64,000 nucleotides of DNA from Psychrobacter sp. M13 (GCF_030718935.1 NZ_CP132194.1:1550001-1614000), one strand, 5' to 3'; numbered from the stretch's first letter, positions 54,410 through 63,739 are shown. The notes: generated by a model not told the origin, from the sequence alone. Numbers and translations are program-made.

Positions 54410-57067
54410 ATGGACAATGCTCTAGTACAACCGATGAATGACCAATTTAAAAAGCCCCTACCTGATACTGAGCTGTATTATTTTGACACTCGTGAAGCCG
54501 TTGAAAATATTCAAGCGGGCGCGTATGACAAGCTCCCGTTCTGCTCAAAAGTGCTGTGCGAAAACTTAGTACGCCGTTGCCCACCAGAGGATTTAACCGC
54601 GGCTCTTAAACAGCATATCGAAGGTAAGCAAGACTTGGATTTTCCCTGGTACCCTGCGCGCGTGGTATGTCATGATATCTTAGGTCAGACCGCCTTTGTC
54701 GATTTGGCTGGTCTACGTGATGCTATCGCTGAACAAGGTGGTGATCCGTCTAAAGTAAATCCTATAGTACCTACTCAGTTAATTGTTGATCACTCCTTAG
54801 CCGTCGAACATGCAGGCTTTGAAGAAAACGCCTTCGAGAAAAACCGCGCGATTGAAGAGCGCCGTAACGATGACCGTTTTCACTTTATCAACTGGTGCGA
54901 GTATGCCTTTGATAACGTTAACGTCGTACCGCCTGGTAACGGCATCATGCATCAAATCAACCTTGAAAAAATGTCACCCGTCGTGCAAGTGGTGCAAAAT
55001 AAAGCGGGCGAGCAAGTGGCTTTTGCTGATACCTTAGTCGGCACCGACAGCCATACGCCTATGGTTGATGCGCTTGGCGTTATCTCTATCGGTGTTGGCG
55101 GCTTAGAGGCTGAAAGCGTTATGCTAGGCAATCCCTCTTACATGCGCCTGCCTGATTACGTTGGGGTGAAATTAACCGGTAAATTACAAAAAGGCATTAC
55201 GGGTACGGATTTAGTCCTCGCGATGACTGAGTTCTTACGCGATGCTGGCGTGGTATCGACTTATATTGAATTCTTCGGTGAAGGCGCACGTAACCTAACT
55301 GTTGGTGACCGCGCTTCTATCTCTAATATGACCCCTGAATATGGTGCAACCGCTGCGATGTTCTATATCGATGAGCAAACCATCGATTACTTGCGTCTAA
55401 CGGGTCGTAGTGAGCCACAGATTAAATTAGTCGAGCAGTATGCCAAGCAAGTTGGCCTATGGGCTGATGGCATGGAAAAAGCCGAATACGCGCGTGTTTT
55501 AGAGTTTGATTTATCTGCTGTGGTTCGTAATTTAGCTGGCCCATCGCGTCCACATGCGAGGGTTTCAACGACGGATTTAGTCGCAAAAGGTATCGCCCAC
55601 GCGCCTGAGAACAAATTACCCGAGCCAAAAGACGGTATGATGCCAGATGGCGCGGTAATTATCGCTGCTATCACTAGCTGTACTAACACTTCAAATCCAC
55701 GCAATATGGTGGCTGCAGGTCTAGTCGCTCGTAATGCTAACGCTAAGGGTCTACTGCGTAAGCCTTGGGTGAAGTCATCACTCGCGCCTGGCTCTAAAAC
55801 GGTTAAGATGTACTTAGAAGAAGCAGGACTAATGCCAGAGCTACAAGAGATTGGCTTTGATGTGGTTGGTTTTGCTTGCACCACTTGTAACGGTATGAGC
55901 GGCGCGCTCGACCCTGATATCGAAAAAGAAATCATTGATAATGACCTATTTACCACGGCGGTATTATCAGGTAACCGTAACTTTGATGGGCGTATTCATC
56001 CGTATGCCAAGCAAGCATTTTTAGCATCACCACCATTAGTTATCGCTTATGCTATCGCCGGTAATATTCGCTTTGATATTGAAAAGGATTCGCTCGGCCA
56101 AGACCAAGATGGCAATGACGTTTATCTAAAAGATATCTGGTTCGACGATGAAGAAGTTGATGCTATCGTTGCGGCAGCGGTGAAGCCTGAACAGTTCAAT
56201 GCCGTCTATATCCCGATGTTCGATGAGGCCAAAAAGGATACGGGTAAAGCATTGAGTCCTCTTTATAACTGGCGCGAGCAAACCACTTATATCCGTCGTC
56301 CGCCCTATTGGGAAGGCGCGATGGCTGCGATGAATAAGCTGACAGGCATGCGTCCATTGGCGGTGCTCGGTGATAATATTACTACTGATCATATGTCACC
56401 ATCGAACGCTATCTTAGGCGAATCGGCTGCTGGCGAGTATCTCGATACTATGGGATTGCCTGCGGAAGACTATAACTCATACGCTACCCATCGCGGCGAT
56501 CACCTGACTGCTCAGCGCGCCACTTTTGCTAATCCAAAATTGCTTAATGAGATGGTACGTGACGAGAAAGGTGCAGTTATCCAAGGCTCGCTGGCTCGTG
56601 TTGAGCCCGAAGGCGAAGTCATGCGTATGTGGGAAGCGATTGAAACCTACATGAACCGCGATCAACCTCTTATCATTATTGCAGGTGATGGTTATGGTCA
56701 AGGCTCAAGCCGTGACTGGGCTGCCAAAGGGGTTCGTTTAGCGGGTGTTGAAGTGGTCGTTGCTGAGGACTTTGAACGTATCCATCGTCAAAACTTAGTC
56801 GGTATGGGCGCACTGCCCTTACAGTTCGAAAAAGGCGTTAATCGTAATACCTTAAATATCGATGGTACCGAAGTATTTGATGTGACAGGTAGCGTTTCTG
56901 CTGGCGGGTTCATGACCTTAGTTATTAACCGTACTGATGGTAGCAAAACGGAAGTTCCGATTATCTGCCGCCTAGACACTGCTGATGAAGTCAAAATGTA
57001 TAACGCTGGTGGTATGCTACAGAGATTTGCTAAAGAGTTTATCGATGGGACGTTAGATATGGCTTAG
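54410..57067 (+). CDS. acnD: Fe/S-dependent 2-methylcitrate dehydratase (AcnD)
   Basis: Aconitase-family enzyme, 885 residues, that dehydrates 2-methylcitrate to an aconitate intermediate and works together with PrpF. The 4Fe-4S cluster cysteines lie in ITSCTNTSNPRNM and FACTTCNGMSGALD. The substrate block VGTDSHTPMVDALGVISIGVGGLEAE and the C-terminal swivel domain GDGYGQGSSRDWAAKG are present. It is the AcnD type because prpF follows after an orphan antitoxin gene. AAAGGTG precedes the ATG. A terminator hairpin follows. Confidence 0.95.
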   Translation: MDNALVQPMNDQFKKPLPDTELYYFDTREAVENIQAGAYDKLPFCSKVLCENLVRRCPPEDLTAALKQHIEGKQDLDFPWYPARVVCHDILGQTAFVDLAGLRDAIAEQGGDPSKVNPIVPTQLIVDHSLAVEHAGFEENAFEKNRAIEERRNDDRFHFINWCEYAFDNVNVVPPGNGIMHQINLEKMSPVVQVVQNKAGEQVAFADTLVGTDSHTPMVDALGVISIGVGGLEAESVMLGNPSYMRLPDYVGVKLTGKLQKGITGTDLVLAMTEFLRDAGVVSTYIEFFGEGARNLTVGDRASISNMTPEYGATAAMFYIDEQTIDYLRLTGRSEPQIKLVEQYAKQVGLWADGMEKAEYARVLEFDLSAVVRNLAGPSRPHARVSTTDLVAKGIAHAPENKLPEPKDGMMPDGAVIIAAITSCTNTSNPRNMVAAGLVARNANAKGLLRKPWVKSSLAPGSKTVKMYLEEAGLMPELQEIGFDVVGFACTTCNGMSGALDPDIEKEIIDNDLFTTAVLSGNRNFDGRIHPYAKQAFLASPPLVIAYAIAGNIRFDIEKDSLGQDQDGNDVYLKDIWFDDEEVDAIVAAAVKPEQFNAVYIPMFDEAKKDTGKALSPLYNWREQTTYIRRPPYWEGAMAAMNKLTGMRPLAVLGDNITTDHMSPSNAILGESAAGEYLDTMGLPAEDYNSYATHRGDHLTAQRATFANPKLLNEMVRDEKGAVIQGSLARVEPEGEVMRMWEAIETYMNRDQPLIIIAGDGYGQGSSRDWAAKGVRLAGVEVVVAEDFERIHRQNLVGMGALPLQFEKGVNRNTLNIDGTEVFDVTGSVSAGGFMTLVINRTDGSKTEVPIICRLDTADEVKMYNAGGMLQRFAKEFIDGTLDMA

Positions 57068-57102
57068 TTTTTTAGCATTCTAATCTGATAAATACAAAGG
57101 AG

Positions 57103-57138
57103 CCGATGTTGTATAGTTTATATGGCATCGGTTTTTTT
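57103..57138 (+). terminator. Terminator after acnD
   Basis: CCGATG (57103-57108) pairs with CATCGG (57126-57131), with further weak A-T pairing inside, then seven T. Confidence 0.82.
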
Positions 57139-57187
57139 ATATCGGATAGAGGTTTTATTATTTGGCGTAGACTGAGCTGAAGTAGGC

Positions 57188-57255
57188 GTAGGGTGCCCTC
57201 CAGCGCACCGATAATGGCGCTATCATTAATCATCAGTGCATAAAATGCACCCTAC
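57188..57255. repeat. Dispersed palindromic repeat, copy 3
   Basis: A 68-base element between acnD and the antitoxin-like gene. Outer ends GTAGGGTGC/GCACCCTAC form a perfect 9-bp inverted repeat. The left arm keeps the inner GGTGC/GCACC hairpin. Confidence 0.82.
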
Positions 57256-57317
57256 AAAAGCTAAATACTCTTGATAGCATATTTTGGGTTTCATACGATT
57301 ACTTTGAGATAAATAAT

Positions 57318-57563
57318 ATGAAAACTATCAGTTTTACAAAGGCCAATAATGATCTGCAAGCAGTTTTAGATACTATAGGTGCTAGTGATGACGTTATCAC
57401 TGTCAAACGTTCTAATGCAGACGATACTGTGATTATGTCGCTTCAAAATTATAACAGTTTGATGGAAACGCTTTATTTGCTAAAGTCGCCTACTAACGCT
57501 GCTCATCTAGCTAAGTCGATTGCACAATACGAAAACGGTGAGATGGATTCTAAAAGTAAATAG
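57318..57563 (+). CDS. Orphan YefM/Phd-family antitoxin
   Basis: An 81-residue protein with the YefM-like layout: MKTISFTKANNDLQAVLDTIGASDDVITVKR, then DTVIMSLQNYNSLMETLYLLKSPTNAAHL and an acidic tail. YefM binds its own promoter and neutralises the RelE-fold toxin YoeB, normally encoded directly downstream. No toxin ORF follows here. Instead a small gene lies on the opposite strand. It sits between acnD and prpF, flanked by a palindromic repeat, and looks like a remnant of a toxin-antitoxin insertion or a solitary antitoxin used for control. Confidence 0.85.
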   Translation: MKTISFTKANNDLQAVLDTIGASDDVITVKRSNADDTVIMSLQNYNSLMETLYLLKSPTNAAHLAKSIAQYENGEMDSKSK

Positions 57564-57566
57564 CAT

Positions 57567-57752
57567 TCACCCAAACTCATAAGGCTCAACTTTACCAGCA
57601 TCAACTTCTGCCTGAGCAATTAATAACTGATGTACAAACTCGTAAGATAAATCAGGATTGTCTTGCATGATCCGCTTAATTTTTTCCGAACTTTCCTTGT
57701 GCTCTTTATTTACTGTCATAACCTTCTCTATTTTTAGATAATCTATATTCAT
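57567..57752 (-). CDS. Small protein, antitoxin-like tail
   Basis: A 61-residue ORF convergent with the YefM gene (3 bases between stops). The C-terminus LLIAQAEVDAGKVEPYEFG resembles the end of several addiction-module antitoxins (…DAGKxxPY.FG). The N-terminal part is charged and helical (KEHKESSEKIKRIMQDNPDLSYEFVHQLL). An alternative start is the ATG at 57719 with GAGA upstream. The family is uncertain. It could be another orphan antitoxin or a chance ORF, though the composition looks protein-like. Confidence 0.5.
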   Translation of the reverse strand: MNIDYLKIEKVMTVNKEHKESSEKIKRIMQDNPDLSYEFVHQLLIAQAEVDAGKVEPYEFG

Positions 57753-57807
57753 TCATATTACCAATAAAACCATAGCTAAGTTATAAAAATACAAAAGGAC
57801 TCTCACA

Positions 57808-59049
57808 ATGACCCACTCGAAAACAAAATTCGCCCCACAAATCTCAGTCCCTGCTACCTACATGCGTGGTGGTACTTCAAAAGGCACATTCTTTAAACTA
57901 TCTGATTTACCTGAGCGTTGCCAAGTCGCTGGCAAGTCACGTGATAACTTTCTGTTACGTGTGATCGGCAGTCCTGATCCTTACGGCAAGCAAATCGACG
58001 GCTTAGGTAATGGTAGCTCTAGCACTTCAAAGACAGTGATTTTATCGCCAACAGACAAAGTAGATCACGATGTCAACTATCTATTTGGGCAAGTCAATAT
58101 TGCAAAGCCGATGATAGATTGGGCGGGTAACTGTGGCAACTTAACCGCTGCGGTTGGCGCTTGTGCGATTAATATGGGTTTAGTTGCTGCTGAAAAAGTT
58201 GCTAATAGCATTGATAAAGACGCGAACAGCGGTATTTGTGAAGTGCGCATTTGGCAAGAGAATATCGGTAAAACTATTATCGCGCATGTGCCCGCGTATC
58301 AAGATGACAACGGTAAGGTGCAAGTGCAAGAAACAGGTGACTTTGAACTCGATGGCGTCACCTTCCCTGCCGCTGAAGTGAAGATTGAATTTATTGATCC
58401 AGTGGATTCATCGAGCGACATGTTCCCAACCAACAACTTAGTCGATGATTTTGATGTCTCAGGTTGTGGTCTTAAAACTGAGAGCGTCAAAGCGACTTTT
58501 ATTAGCGCAGGTATTCCGACTATCTTTATCAAAGCAGAAGATTTAGGGTTTACGGGTACTGAGCTACAGGGCGATATCAATAGTAATGAGGAGTTGCTTG
58601 CCACCCTTGAGAAAGTCCGTGCGCGTGGCGGTGTAGCAATGGGTCTGTTTAGAGATGAGTCTGATGCCCAAACCAGTCAACACATGCCAAAACTAGCATG
58701 GGTGGCTCCAGCACAAAGCTATAACGCATCAAGTGGTAAAGCCGTTAACGCTGATGATATCGATTTAGTTGTACGCGCTATGAGCATGGGACAATTGCAT
58801 CACGCGATGATGGGTACTGCTGCTGTGGCGATTGCTGCTGCCGCAACCACTCAAGGTACACTCGTGAACGAGGCGGCGGGCGGCGGTAGCTTAAACGAAG
58901 TGCGCTTTGGTCATCCGTCTGGTACGCTATTAGTAGGCGGTGCGACCGAACAAGTCGATGGTCGCTGGCAAGCCAAAAAAGTGTCAATGAGCCGCTCAGC
59001 TCGCCGTATTATGGTCGGCGAAGTGTTTGTACCAGCGGATGTTTTTTAG
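57808..59049 (+). CDS. prpF: AcnD-accessory protein PrpF
   Basis: A 413-residue protein with the two-lobed diaminopimelate-epimerase fold. PrpF is required with AcnD and probably isomerises the trans/cis double bond of 2-methylaconitate. Conserved blocks: ATYMRGGTSKGTFFK (K25), GSPDPYGKQIDGLGNGSSSTSK, NCGNLTAAVGACAI and GHPSGTLLVGG. AAAGGA lies before the ATG. It would normally follow acnD directly; here 740 bases with the orphan antitoxin genes and a repeat intervene. Confidence 0.95.
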   Translation: MTHSKTKFAPQISVPATYMRGGTSKGTFFKLSDLPERCQVAGKSRDNFLLRVIGSPDPYGKQIDGLGNGSSSTSKTVILSPTDKVDHDVNYLFGQVNIAKPMIDWAGNCGNLTAAVGACAINMGLVAAEKVANSIDKDANSGICEVRIWQENIGKTIIAHVPAYQDDNGKVQVQETGDFELDGVTFPAAEVKIEFIDPVDSSSDMFPTNNLVDDFDVSGCGLKTESVKATFISAGIPTIFIKAEDLGFTGTELQGDINSNEELLATLEKVRARGGVAMGLFRDESDAQTSQHMPKLAWVAPAQSYNASSGKAVNADDIDLVVRAMSMGQLHHAMMGTAAVAIAAAATTQGTLVNEAAGGGSLNEVRFGHPSGTLLVGGATEQVDGRWQAKKVSMSRSARRIMVGEVFVPADVF

Positions 59050-59106
59050 AACTTATATTAGTGCTAAAAAGTTATATTAACATTACTCATTGAAATGAAA
59101 GTAAGC

Positions 59107-59173
59107 GTAAGGTGCGCCTCGCGCACCAATATTAGGCAATGCCTGACAATCGGTGCGATGGAGAGCACCTTAC
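59107..59173. repeat. Dispersed palindromic repeat, copy 4
   Basis: A 67-base element between prpF and the ABC exporter gene. Ends GTAAGGTGC/GCACCTTAC form a 9-bp inverted repeat. The change G to A in the left end is matched by C to T in the right end, so the pairing is conserved while the sequence differs from the other copies. Confidence 0.85.
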
Positions 59174-59313
59174 CTATACTCGTATTCCCTATATTTTTGA
59201 GAAAAACTAAAGGATAATAGTATGATCGAAAGAGCTAAAAATATAACAATCTGATTGTTTAATTTTTAAGCTACTCTCTATTTTTCAATTAACATTAAGA
59301 CCAAAACTGCAAT

Positions 59314-61185
59314 ATGCCAAAACCCAAGCTATCTAAGCCGCCACGCGTCCTAGATGATAATCCCTTTGTTAAAACTGCGCCGATAAAAAAGACTGAACGG
59401 CGCGCGCTGCTGTGGAATATTCTAAAAAAGCTGGCGGTCTTTGCTGCTCCCTATAAAAACTTGATTGTCTTGACCCTTATCTTGACGGTGCTAGGCTCTT
59501 TTACCGCGCAGGTCAATGCTTTTGTATTGCGCTATGCTGTCGATACCTTGACCGAAATCGCTACGCTTGCAGAGCCGTGGGAAGCTGGTTTGCGGATGCT
59601 GGGTATTATCAGTGCTGTGTTATTGACCAAAGAGATACTATCGATATTTATCTCTTTTGGGCAACGTTTTTACGGTGAAAAGATTCGTATTAATCTATCG
59701 CGTGATCTATCGCAAAGGATTATTGAGCGGATATTGACCTATCGTATGGCTTTTTATACTAGCTCTGAGAATGATAGTGGTAAATTGCAAACGCGTATTG
59801 ATTATGGCGTAAGTAGCTTGACTAGCCTCGTGCAAAACTTCTTTATCGATATGCTGCCACTATTTGCCAGCGCTATTGTTTCCTTGATTATTATGTTTTC
59901 GACAAACTTTTGGATCGGTTTGGTTGGTCTTATCATGGTACCGATCTACTTCTTTATCAGTCAAAAACAAGCTAGGCGTCTGCAAGGGTTTCGCCGTGAG
60001 ATGCGCGGCTTTCGCGAGGCCAAGAGTGGTTTGGTCATCTCGTTAATTAATTCTATCAGCGTCGTCAAATCCTTTGTACGTGAGTCTATTGAAGCTGAAA
60101 AGCATTTGAAAATTCAGCGTGAAATGACCGATAATCAGCTACGTATTCGTAGTATTGGCTTTATTTATGATGCGGTTAAGACCTTTATTGAGCAGATCGG
60201 TATCGTGGTTATTATTCTGCTGACTGCCTATTTTGTGTTAAAGGGCGAGATGACTATCGGCATGGTGTTATTTCATGTCTTGCTTTTCCAAAACGTCGCT
60301 GCCCCTATTCGTCAATTGCATCGTATTTATGATCAGATCAATAACGCCTTAACCTATGCCGAAGGGTTTTTTGAGATATTAGATGATGACGCGCAAGTTG
60401 AAAATATAGAGGGCATCAGTAGCGATTATCTAAAAGGTCATATCGAGCTGAAAAATGTAGATTTTACTTATCCTAATGGTACAAAAGCACTAGAAGACGT
60501 CAGTTTTACCATTAAGCCTAATCGTATTACCGCCTTAGTTGGTCTATCAGGTGCTGGTAAAAGCACCATTATCAGCTTATTAGTCAAATTCTATCAGCCA
60601 GATTCAGGTACGATATGTCTAGATGGTCATGACCTGCAAGACTGTGATACGCATGAATTACGCCAGCGCATCGGCTTAGTGTTACAAAGCAATCATATCT
60701 TCTCAGGCACTATTAGCGAAAATATCCGCTACGGTGATATCAATGCGACTGAGGAAGACATCATTATCGCCGCCAAAAAAGCCTCTATTCACGAGCAGAT
60801 TACTCAATTACCAAAAGGTTATGAGAGTACGGCAAAATCGCTGTCAGGTGGTCAGCAGCAGCGTATCGCACTGGCAAGGATGTTCCTAAAGGATCCACCG
60901 ATTGTATTCTTGGATGAGCCAACCGCCAGCCTTGACGCTATAGCCAGTCAACAAGTCAAAAAGAGCTTAGATCTGATTAAAAAAGATCGGACAGTAATCA
61001 TGGTCTCGCACAATATCGCTCAGATCATTGATGCGGATGATTTAGTAGTGATAGAGCATGGCCGTGTGGTTGAGACAGGTACGCATGAAGCGCTATATGC
61101 TAGACGTGGTAAATACTATGAAATCTTTAGCGCGATGTCAGATAGCTTAAATTTAGATAAGATTAGTCAGACTATTAACGGTTAA
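59314..61185 (+). CDS. ABC transporter, fused membrane and ATPase domains
   Basis: A 623-residue half-transporter of the ABCB/MsbA type. Six transmembrane helices (about 45-330) are followed by a nucleotide-binding domain. Walker A is GLSGAGKST, the signature is LSGGQQQRIALAR, Walker B is VFLDEPTASLD, and the switch His lies in MVSHN. The basic N-terminus is cytoplasmic. Works as a homodimer exporting an unknown substrate (lipid, peptide or drug). No strong ribosome binding site. It lies inside the prp cluster, but nothing ties it to propionate. Confidence 0.9.
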   Translation: MPKPKLSKPPRVLDDNPFVKTAPIKKTERRALLWNILKKLAVFAAPYKNLIVLTLILTVLGSFTAQVNAFVLRYAVDTLTEIATLAEPWEAGLRMLGIISAVLLTKEILSIFISFGQRFYGEKIRINLSRDLSQRIIERILTYRMAFYTSSENDSGKLQTRIDYGVSSLTSLVQNFFIDMLPLFASAIVSLIIMFSTNFWIGLVGLIMVPIYFFISQKQARRLQGFRREMRGFREAKSGLVISLINSISVVKSFVRESIEAEKHLKIQREMTDNQLRIRSIGFIYDAVKTFIEQIGIVVIILLTAYFVLKGEMTIGMVLFHVLLFQNVAAPIRQLHRIYDQINNALTYAEGFFEILDDDAQVENIEGISSDYLKGHIELKNVDFTYPNGTKALEDVSFTIKPNRITALVGLSGAGKSTIISLLVKFYQPDSGTICLDGHDLQDCDTHELRQRIGLVLQSNHIFSGTISENIRYGDINATEEDIIIAAKKASIHEQITQLPKGYESTAKSLSGGQQQRIALARMFLKDPPIVFLDEPTASLDAIASQQVKKSLDLIKKDRTVIMVSHNIAQIIDADDLVVIEHGRVVETGTHEALYARRGKYYEIFSAMSDSLNLDKISQTING

Positions 61186-61289
61186 TACTTTTAAAAAAGT
61201 GAAAAAGTGCTGATATTCCTAAATATCGTTATAATGGTCCACTTTACCGTCATTGATCCCCCTATTCCATTGCTAGAAGTGTCTGAATT

Positions 61290-61907
61290 ATGAGCACCCA
61301 ATTTTCTATAAAAACCTTTGATGAGCTGACCTCAATCGACATCTATCACATCTTAAAAGCGCGCTCGCAAGTATTCGTCGTTGAGCAAAACTGCGCGTAT
61401 CAAGATATGGATGAGGTCGATTTTGATTGTCTGCATCTAGTCGCTCATAGTAACGAAGCGCTGGTCGGCTACTGTCGCATTCTCCCGCCCGATATCAATA
61501 CCATGCGCTCCAATCTGTCTGTAGCCGATGGCTCAGTCAGTGGCCCTATAATGCCAGCGATTGGTCGCGTGCTAGTATTACAGCAGTACAGAGGACAAGG
61601 GCTGGCACGTCAAATCATGATGCAAGCTATCGCCTATTGTCATAAAAAGTACGGTAAGAAAAATCCTATTATCATCTCCGCCCAGACTTATCTCATAAAC
61701 TTTTATCAATCCTTAGGCTTCGTTCCTGAAGGTGAATACTACCAGATGGATGGTATCGAACACGTTAAGATGATCTTGGGTGTTGCCAAAAAGGTAAAGG
61801 TCAAAAAAGAGCCATTAGGATCATCAGGCGTAGCTACTACATTAAATATCTTATTATTGATATTAGGTATAGCCTTTATTGCAGGGTTAATCTACTTGAT
61901 GACTTGA
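61290..61907 (+). CDS. ElaA-like GNAT acetyltransferase with C-terminal membrane anchor
   Basis: A 205-residue protein. The first 160 residues are a GNAT domain close to ElaA (IYHILKARSQVFVVEQNCAYQDMDEVDFDCLHL; acetyl-CoA loop IGRVLVLQQYRGQGLARQIM; FYQSLGFVPEGEYYQMDGIEHVKM). A basic linker (KKVKVKKEP) and a hydrophobic C-terminal segment (about 182-204, LNILLLILGIAFIAGLIYLM) are added. Ordinary ElaA is about 153 residues and soluble, so this one is probably anchored in the inner membrane facing the cytoplasm. The acceptor substrate is unknown. Confidence 0.87.
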   Translation: MSTQFSIKTFDELTSIDIYHILKARSQVFVVEQNCAYQDMDEVDFDCLHLVAHSNEALVGYCRILPPDINTMRSNLSVADGSVSGPIMPAIGRVLVLQQYRGQGLARQIMMQAIAYCHKKYGKKNPIIISAQTYLINFYQSLGFVPEGEYYQMDGIEHVKMILGVAKKVKVKKEPLGSSGVATTLNILLLILGIAFIAGLIYLMT

Positions 61908-62125
61908 AATTTGTGATTGCACTTCATTTGTTAATCTAAGAATCTATTCATTAGACCGATACTTAAGACCCGTACTTAAAAAGATAATCATTATAAAACC
62001 TGCCTAAAGCCATAAGCGTTTTACACTACTCTACTGATGTTTGACTTTGATTATGCTACTTTTAATTATGTTATTGTTAATAAGGTAGTTTTAACCATTT
62101 TACGCTTAAGGATGAGGAGATTACG

Positions 62126-63640
62126 ATGTCAAATACCCAAAGCGTGACCGTAGAGAGCAATGTACGTCCAGAGTACGATGTTGAGATTCAAAAGATTGCC
62201 GATTATGTGCTCAATTATTCTATCGATGATGCAGATAACAGTGCTGATGCTTGGAATACGGCTCGTTATTGCCTGATGGATACTATTGGCTGTGGCCTAT
62301 TGGCGCTGCGTTTCCCTGAATGCACCAAGCATTTAGGCCCTAACTGCGTCGATCAAATCACCCCAAATGGTGCGCGGGTACCAGGTACTTCTTATAGGCT
62401 GGATCCCGTAAAGGCTGCCTTTGATATCGGCTGTATCGTGCGCTGGCTGGATTATAATGATACTTGGCTGGCAGCAGAATGGGGTCATCCCTCAGACAAT
62501 CTCGGTGGTATCTTGGCAGTAGCAGATTTTATTAGTCAAAGTAATATTAGCAAAGGCCATTCGCCACTAATCATGCGCGATGTGCTAGAGGCCATGATTA
62601 TGGCGCATGAGATTCAAGGCGTCTTGGCACTAGAGAACTCCTTTAACCGCGTAGGCTTGGATCATGTGTTTTTGGTAAAACTCGCCTCAACCGCTGTGGT
62701 TGCCAAATTATATAAGTTATCGCGCGAACGTATCATGGCAGCGATATCACAAGCACTCGTTGATGGTCAGGCACTGCGTACTTACCGCCATGCGCCTAAT
62801 GCCGGTAGTCGCAAGTCTTGGGCAGCAGGGGACGCTACCAGTCGCGCAGTACGCTTAGTCGATATCACCTGCCGTGGTGAGATGGGGATACCTGGCGCAC
62901 TGACAGCGGCGCAATGGGGGTTTTATGATGTGCTATACAGCCATACCAATAAGGATCTAGCGCTCAAGCCCGAATCAGAACGACAATTTACTTTTCAGCG
63001 CGAGTTTGGCAGCTATGTGATGGAAAATATCTTATTTAAGCTTAGCTTCCCAGCGGAGTTCCATGCGCAGACCGCTTGTGAGGCGGCTGTTATTCTATAT
63101 CCTCACGTAGATGATCGACTCGGTGAGATTGACAAAATAATTCTAACCACCCATGAGTCGGCTATCCGTATTATCTCCAAAGAGGGAGAGCTTAATAATC
63201 CTGCTGATCGGGATCACTGCTTACAGTACATGGTCGCCGTCGCGCTACTAACGGGCGATTTAATGGCAGAGAATTACGAGGATGATTATCATGAGCAGCA
63301 TCATCTACTGATAGATTCACTGCGGCGCATGATGGTAGTAATTGAGGATGAGCAGTACTCAAAAGACTATCATGATCCTGATAAACGCTCAATCGCCAAT
63401 GCGATTCAAGTATTCTTTAAGGATGGTACTAGTACAGACAAAGTCGCTATCGAATATCCCATTGGTCACAAACGCCGCCGTGCTGAGGGCATCCCTGTAT
63501 TACAGGCAAAGTTTCAATCCAGTTTAGCCACTCGCTTTGTCGAAGGACGTTGTGAAGAGATTATCGCTTTGTGTGATGATCAAACGCTGCTTGAGCAAAC
63601 ACCTGTTAATGAGTTTATGGATATGTTTGTGACCAACTAA
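62126..63640 (+). CDS. prpD: 2-methylcitrate dehydratase (PrpD)
   Basis: Iron-independent dehydratase of the MmgE/PrpD family that converts 2-methylcitrate to 2-methylaconitate. 504 residues against 483 in E. coli. Conserved blocks: RYCLMDTIGCGLLAL, GTSYRLDPVKAAFDIGCIVRWLDYNDTW, WGHPSDNLGGILAVAD, KSWAAGDATSRAVRL and FPAEFHAQTACEAAV. GAGGAG precedes the ATG. With acnD and prpF also present, two alternative dehydratase routes exist. It lies 3 kb from prpF, beyond the ABC transporter and acetyltransferase genes. Confidence 0.95.
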   Translation: MSNTQSVTVESNVRPEYDVEIQKIADYVLNYSIDDADNSADAWNTARYCLMDTIGCGLLALRFPECTKHLGPNCVDQITPNGARVPGTSYRLDPVKAAFDIGCIVRWLDYNDTWLAAEWGHPSDNLGGILAVADFISQSNISKGHSPLIMRDVLEAMIMAHEIQGVLALENSFNRVGLDHVFLVKLASTAVVAKLYKLSRERIMAAISQALVDGQALRTYRHAPNAGSRKSWAAGDATSRAVRLVDITCRGEMGIPGALTAAQWGFYDVLYSHTNKDLALKPESERQFTFQREFGSYVMENILFKLSFPAEFHAQTACEAAVILYPHVDDRLGEIDKIILTTHESAIRIISKEGELNNPADRDHCLQYMVAVALLTGDLMAENYEDDYHEQHHLLIDSLRRMMVVIEDEQYSKDYHDPDKRSIANAIQVFFKDGTSTDKVAIEYPIGHKRRRAEGIPVLQAKFQSSLATRFVEGRCEEIIALCDDQTLLEQTPVNEFMDMFVTN

Positions 63641-63666
63641 ATTATTTATGTTTTCTTAATTCATAA

Positions 63667-63703
63667 AAAAGGGTCTGTTATTAGTAGCAGACCCTTTTCG
63701 CTT
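63667..63703. terminator. Bidirectional terminator after prpD
   Basis: Perfect 11-bp stem (AAAAGGGTCTG 63667-63677 with CAGACCCTTTT 63688-63698), A-rich on the left and T-rich on the right, between convergent genes. Confidence 0.85.
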
Positions 63704-63739
63704 TTTTGCTTTCAATCAGTTAGCTTTTAAACTTATCTA

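Noticed and set aside
55387..55956. 189-codon ORF antisense to acnD
   Set aside because: Shadow of a conserved aconitase-family gene; Ser/Pro/Ala-rich composition typical of antisense frames.
54217..59173. Could the clustered repeats be a CRISPR array?
   Set aside because: Copies are kilobases apart, palindromic and diverged, with genes between them; there is no regular spacer structure.
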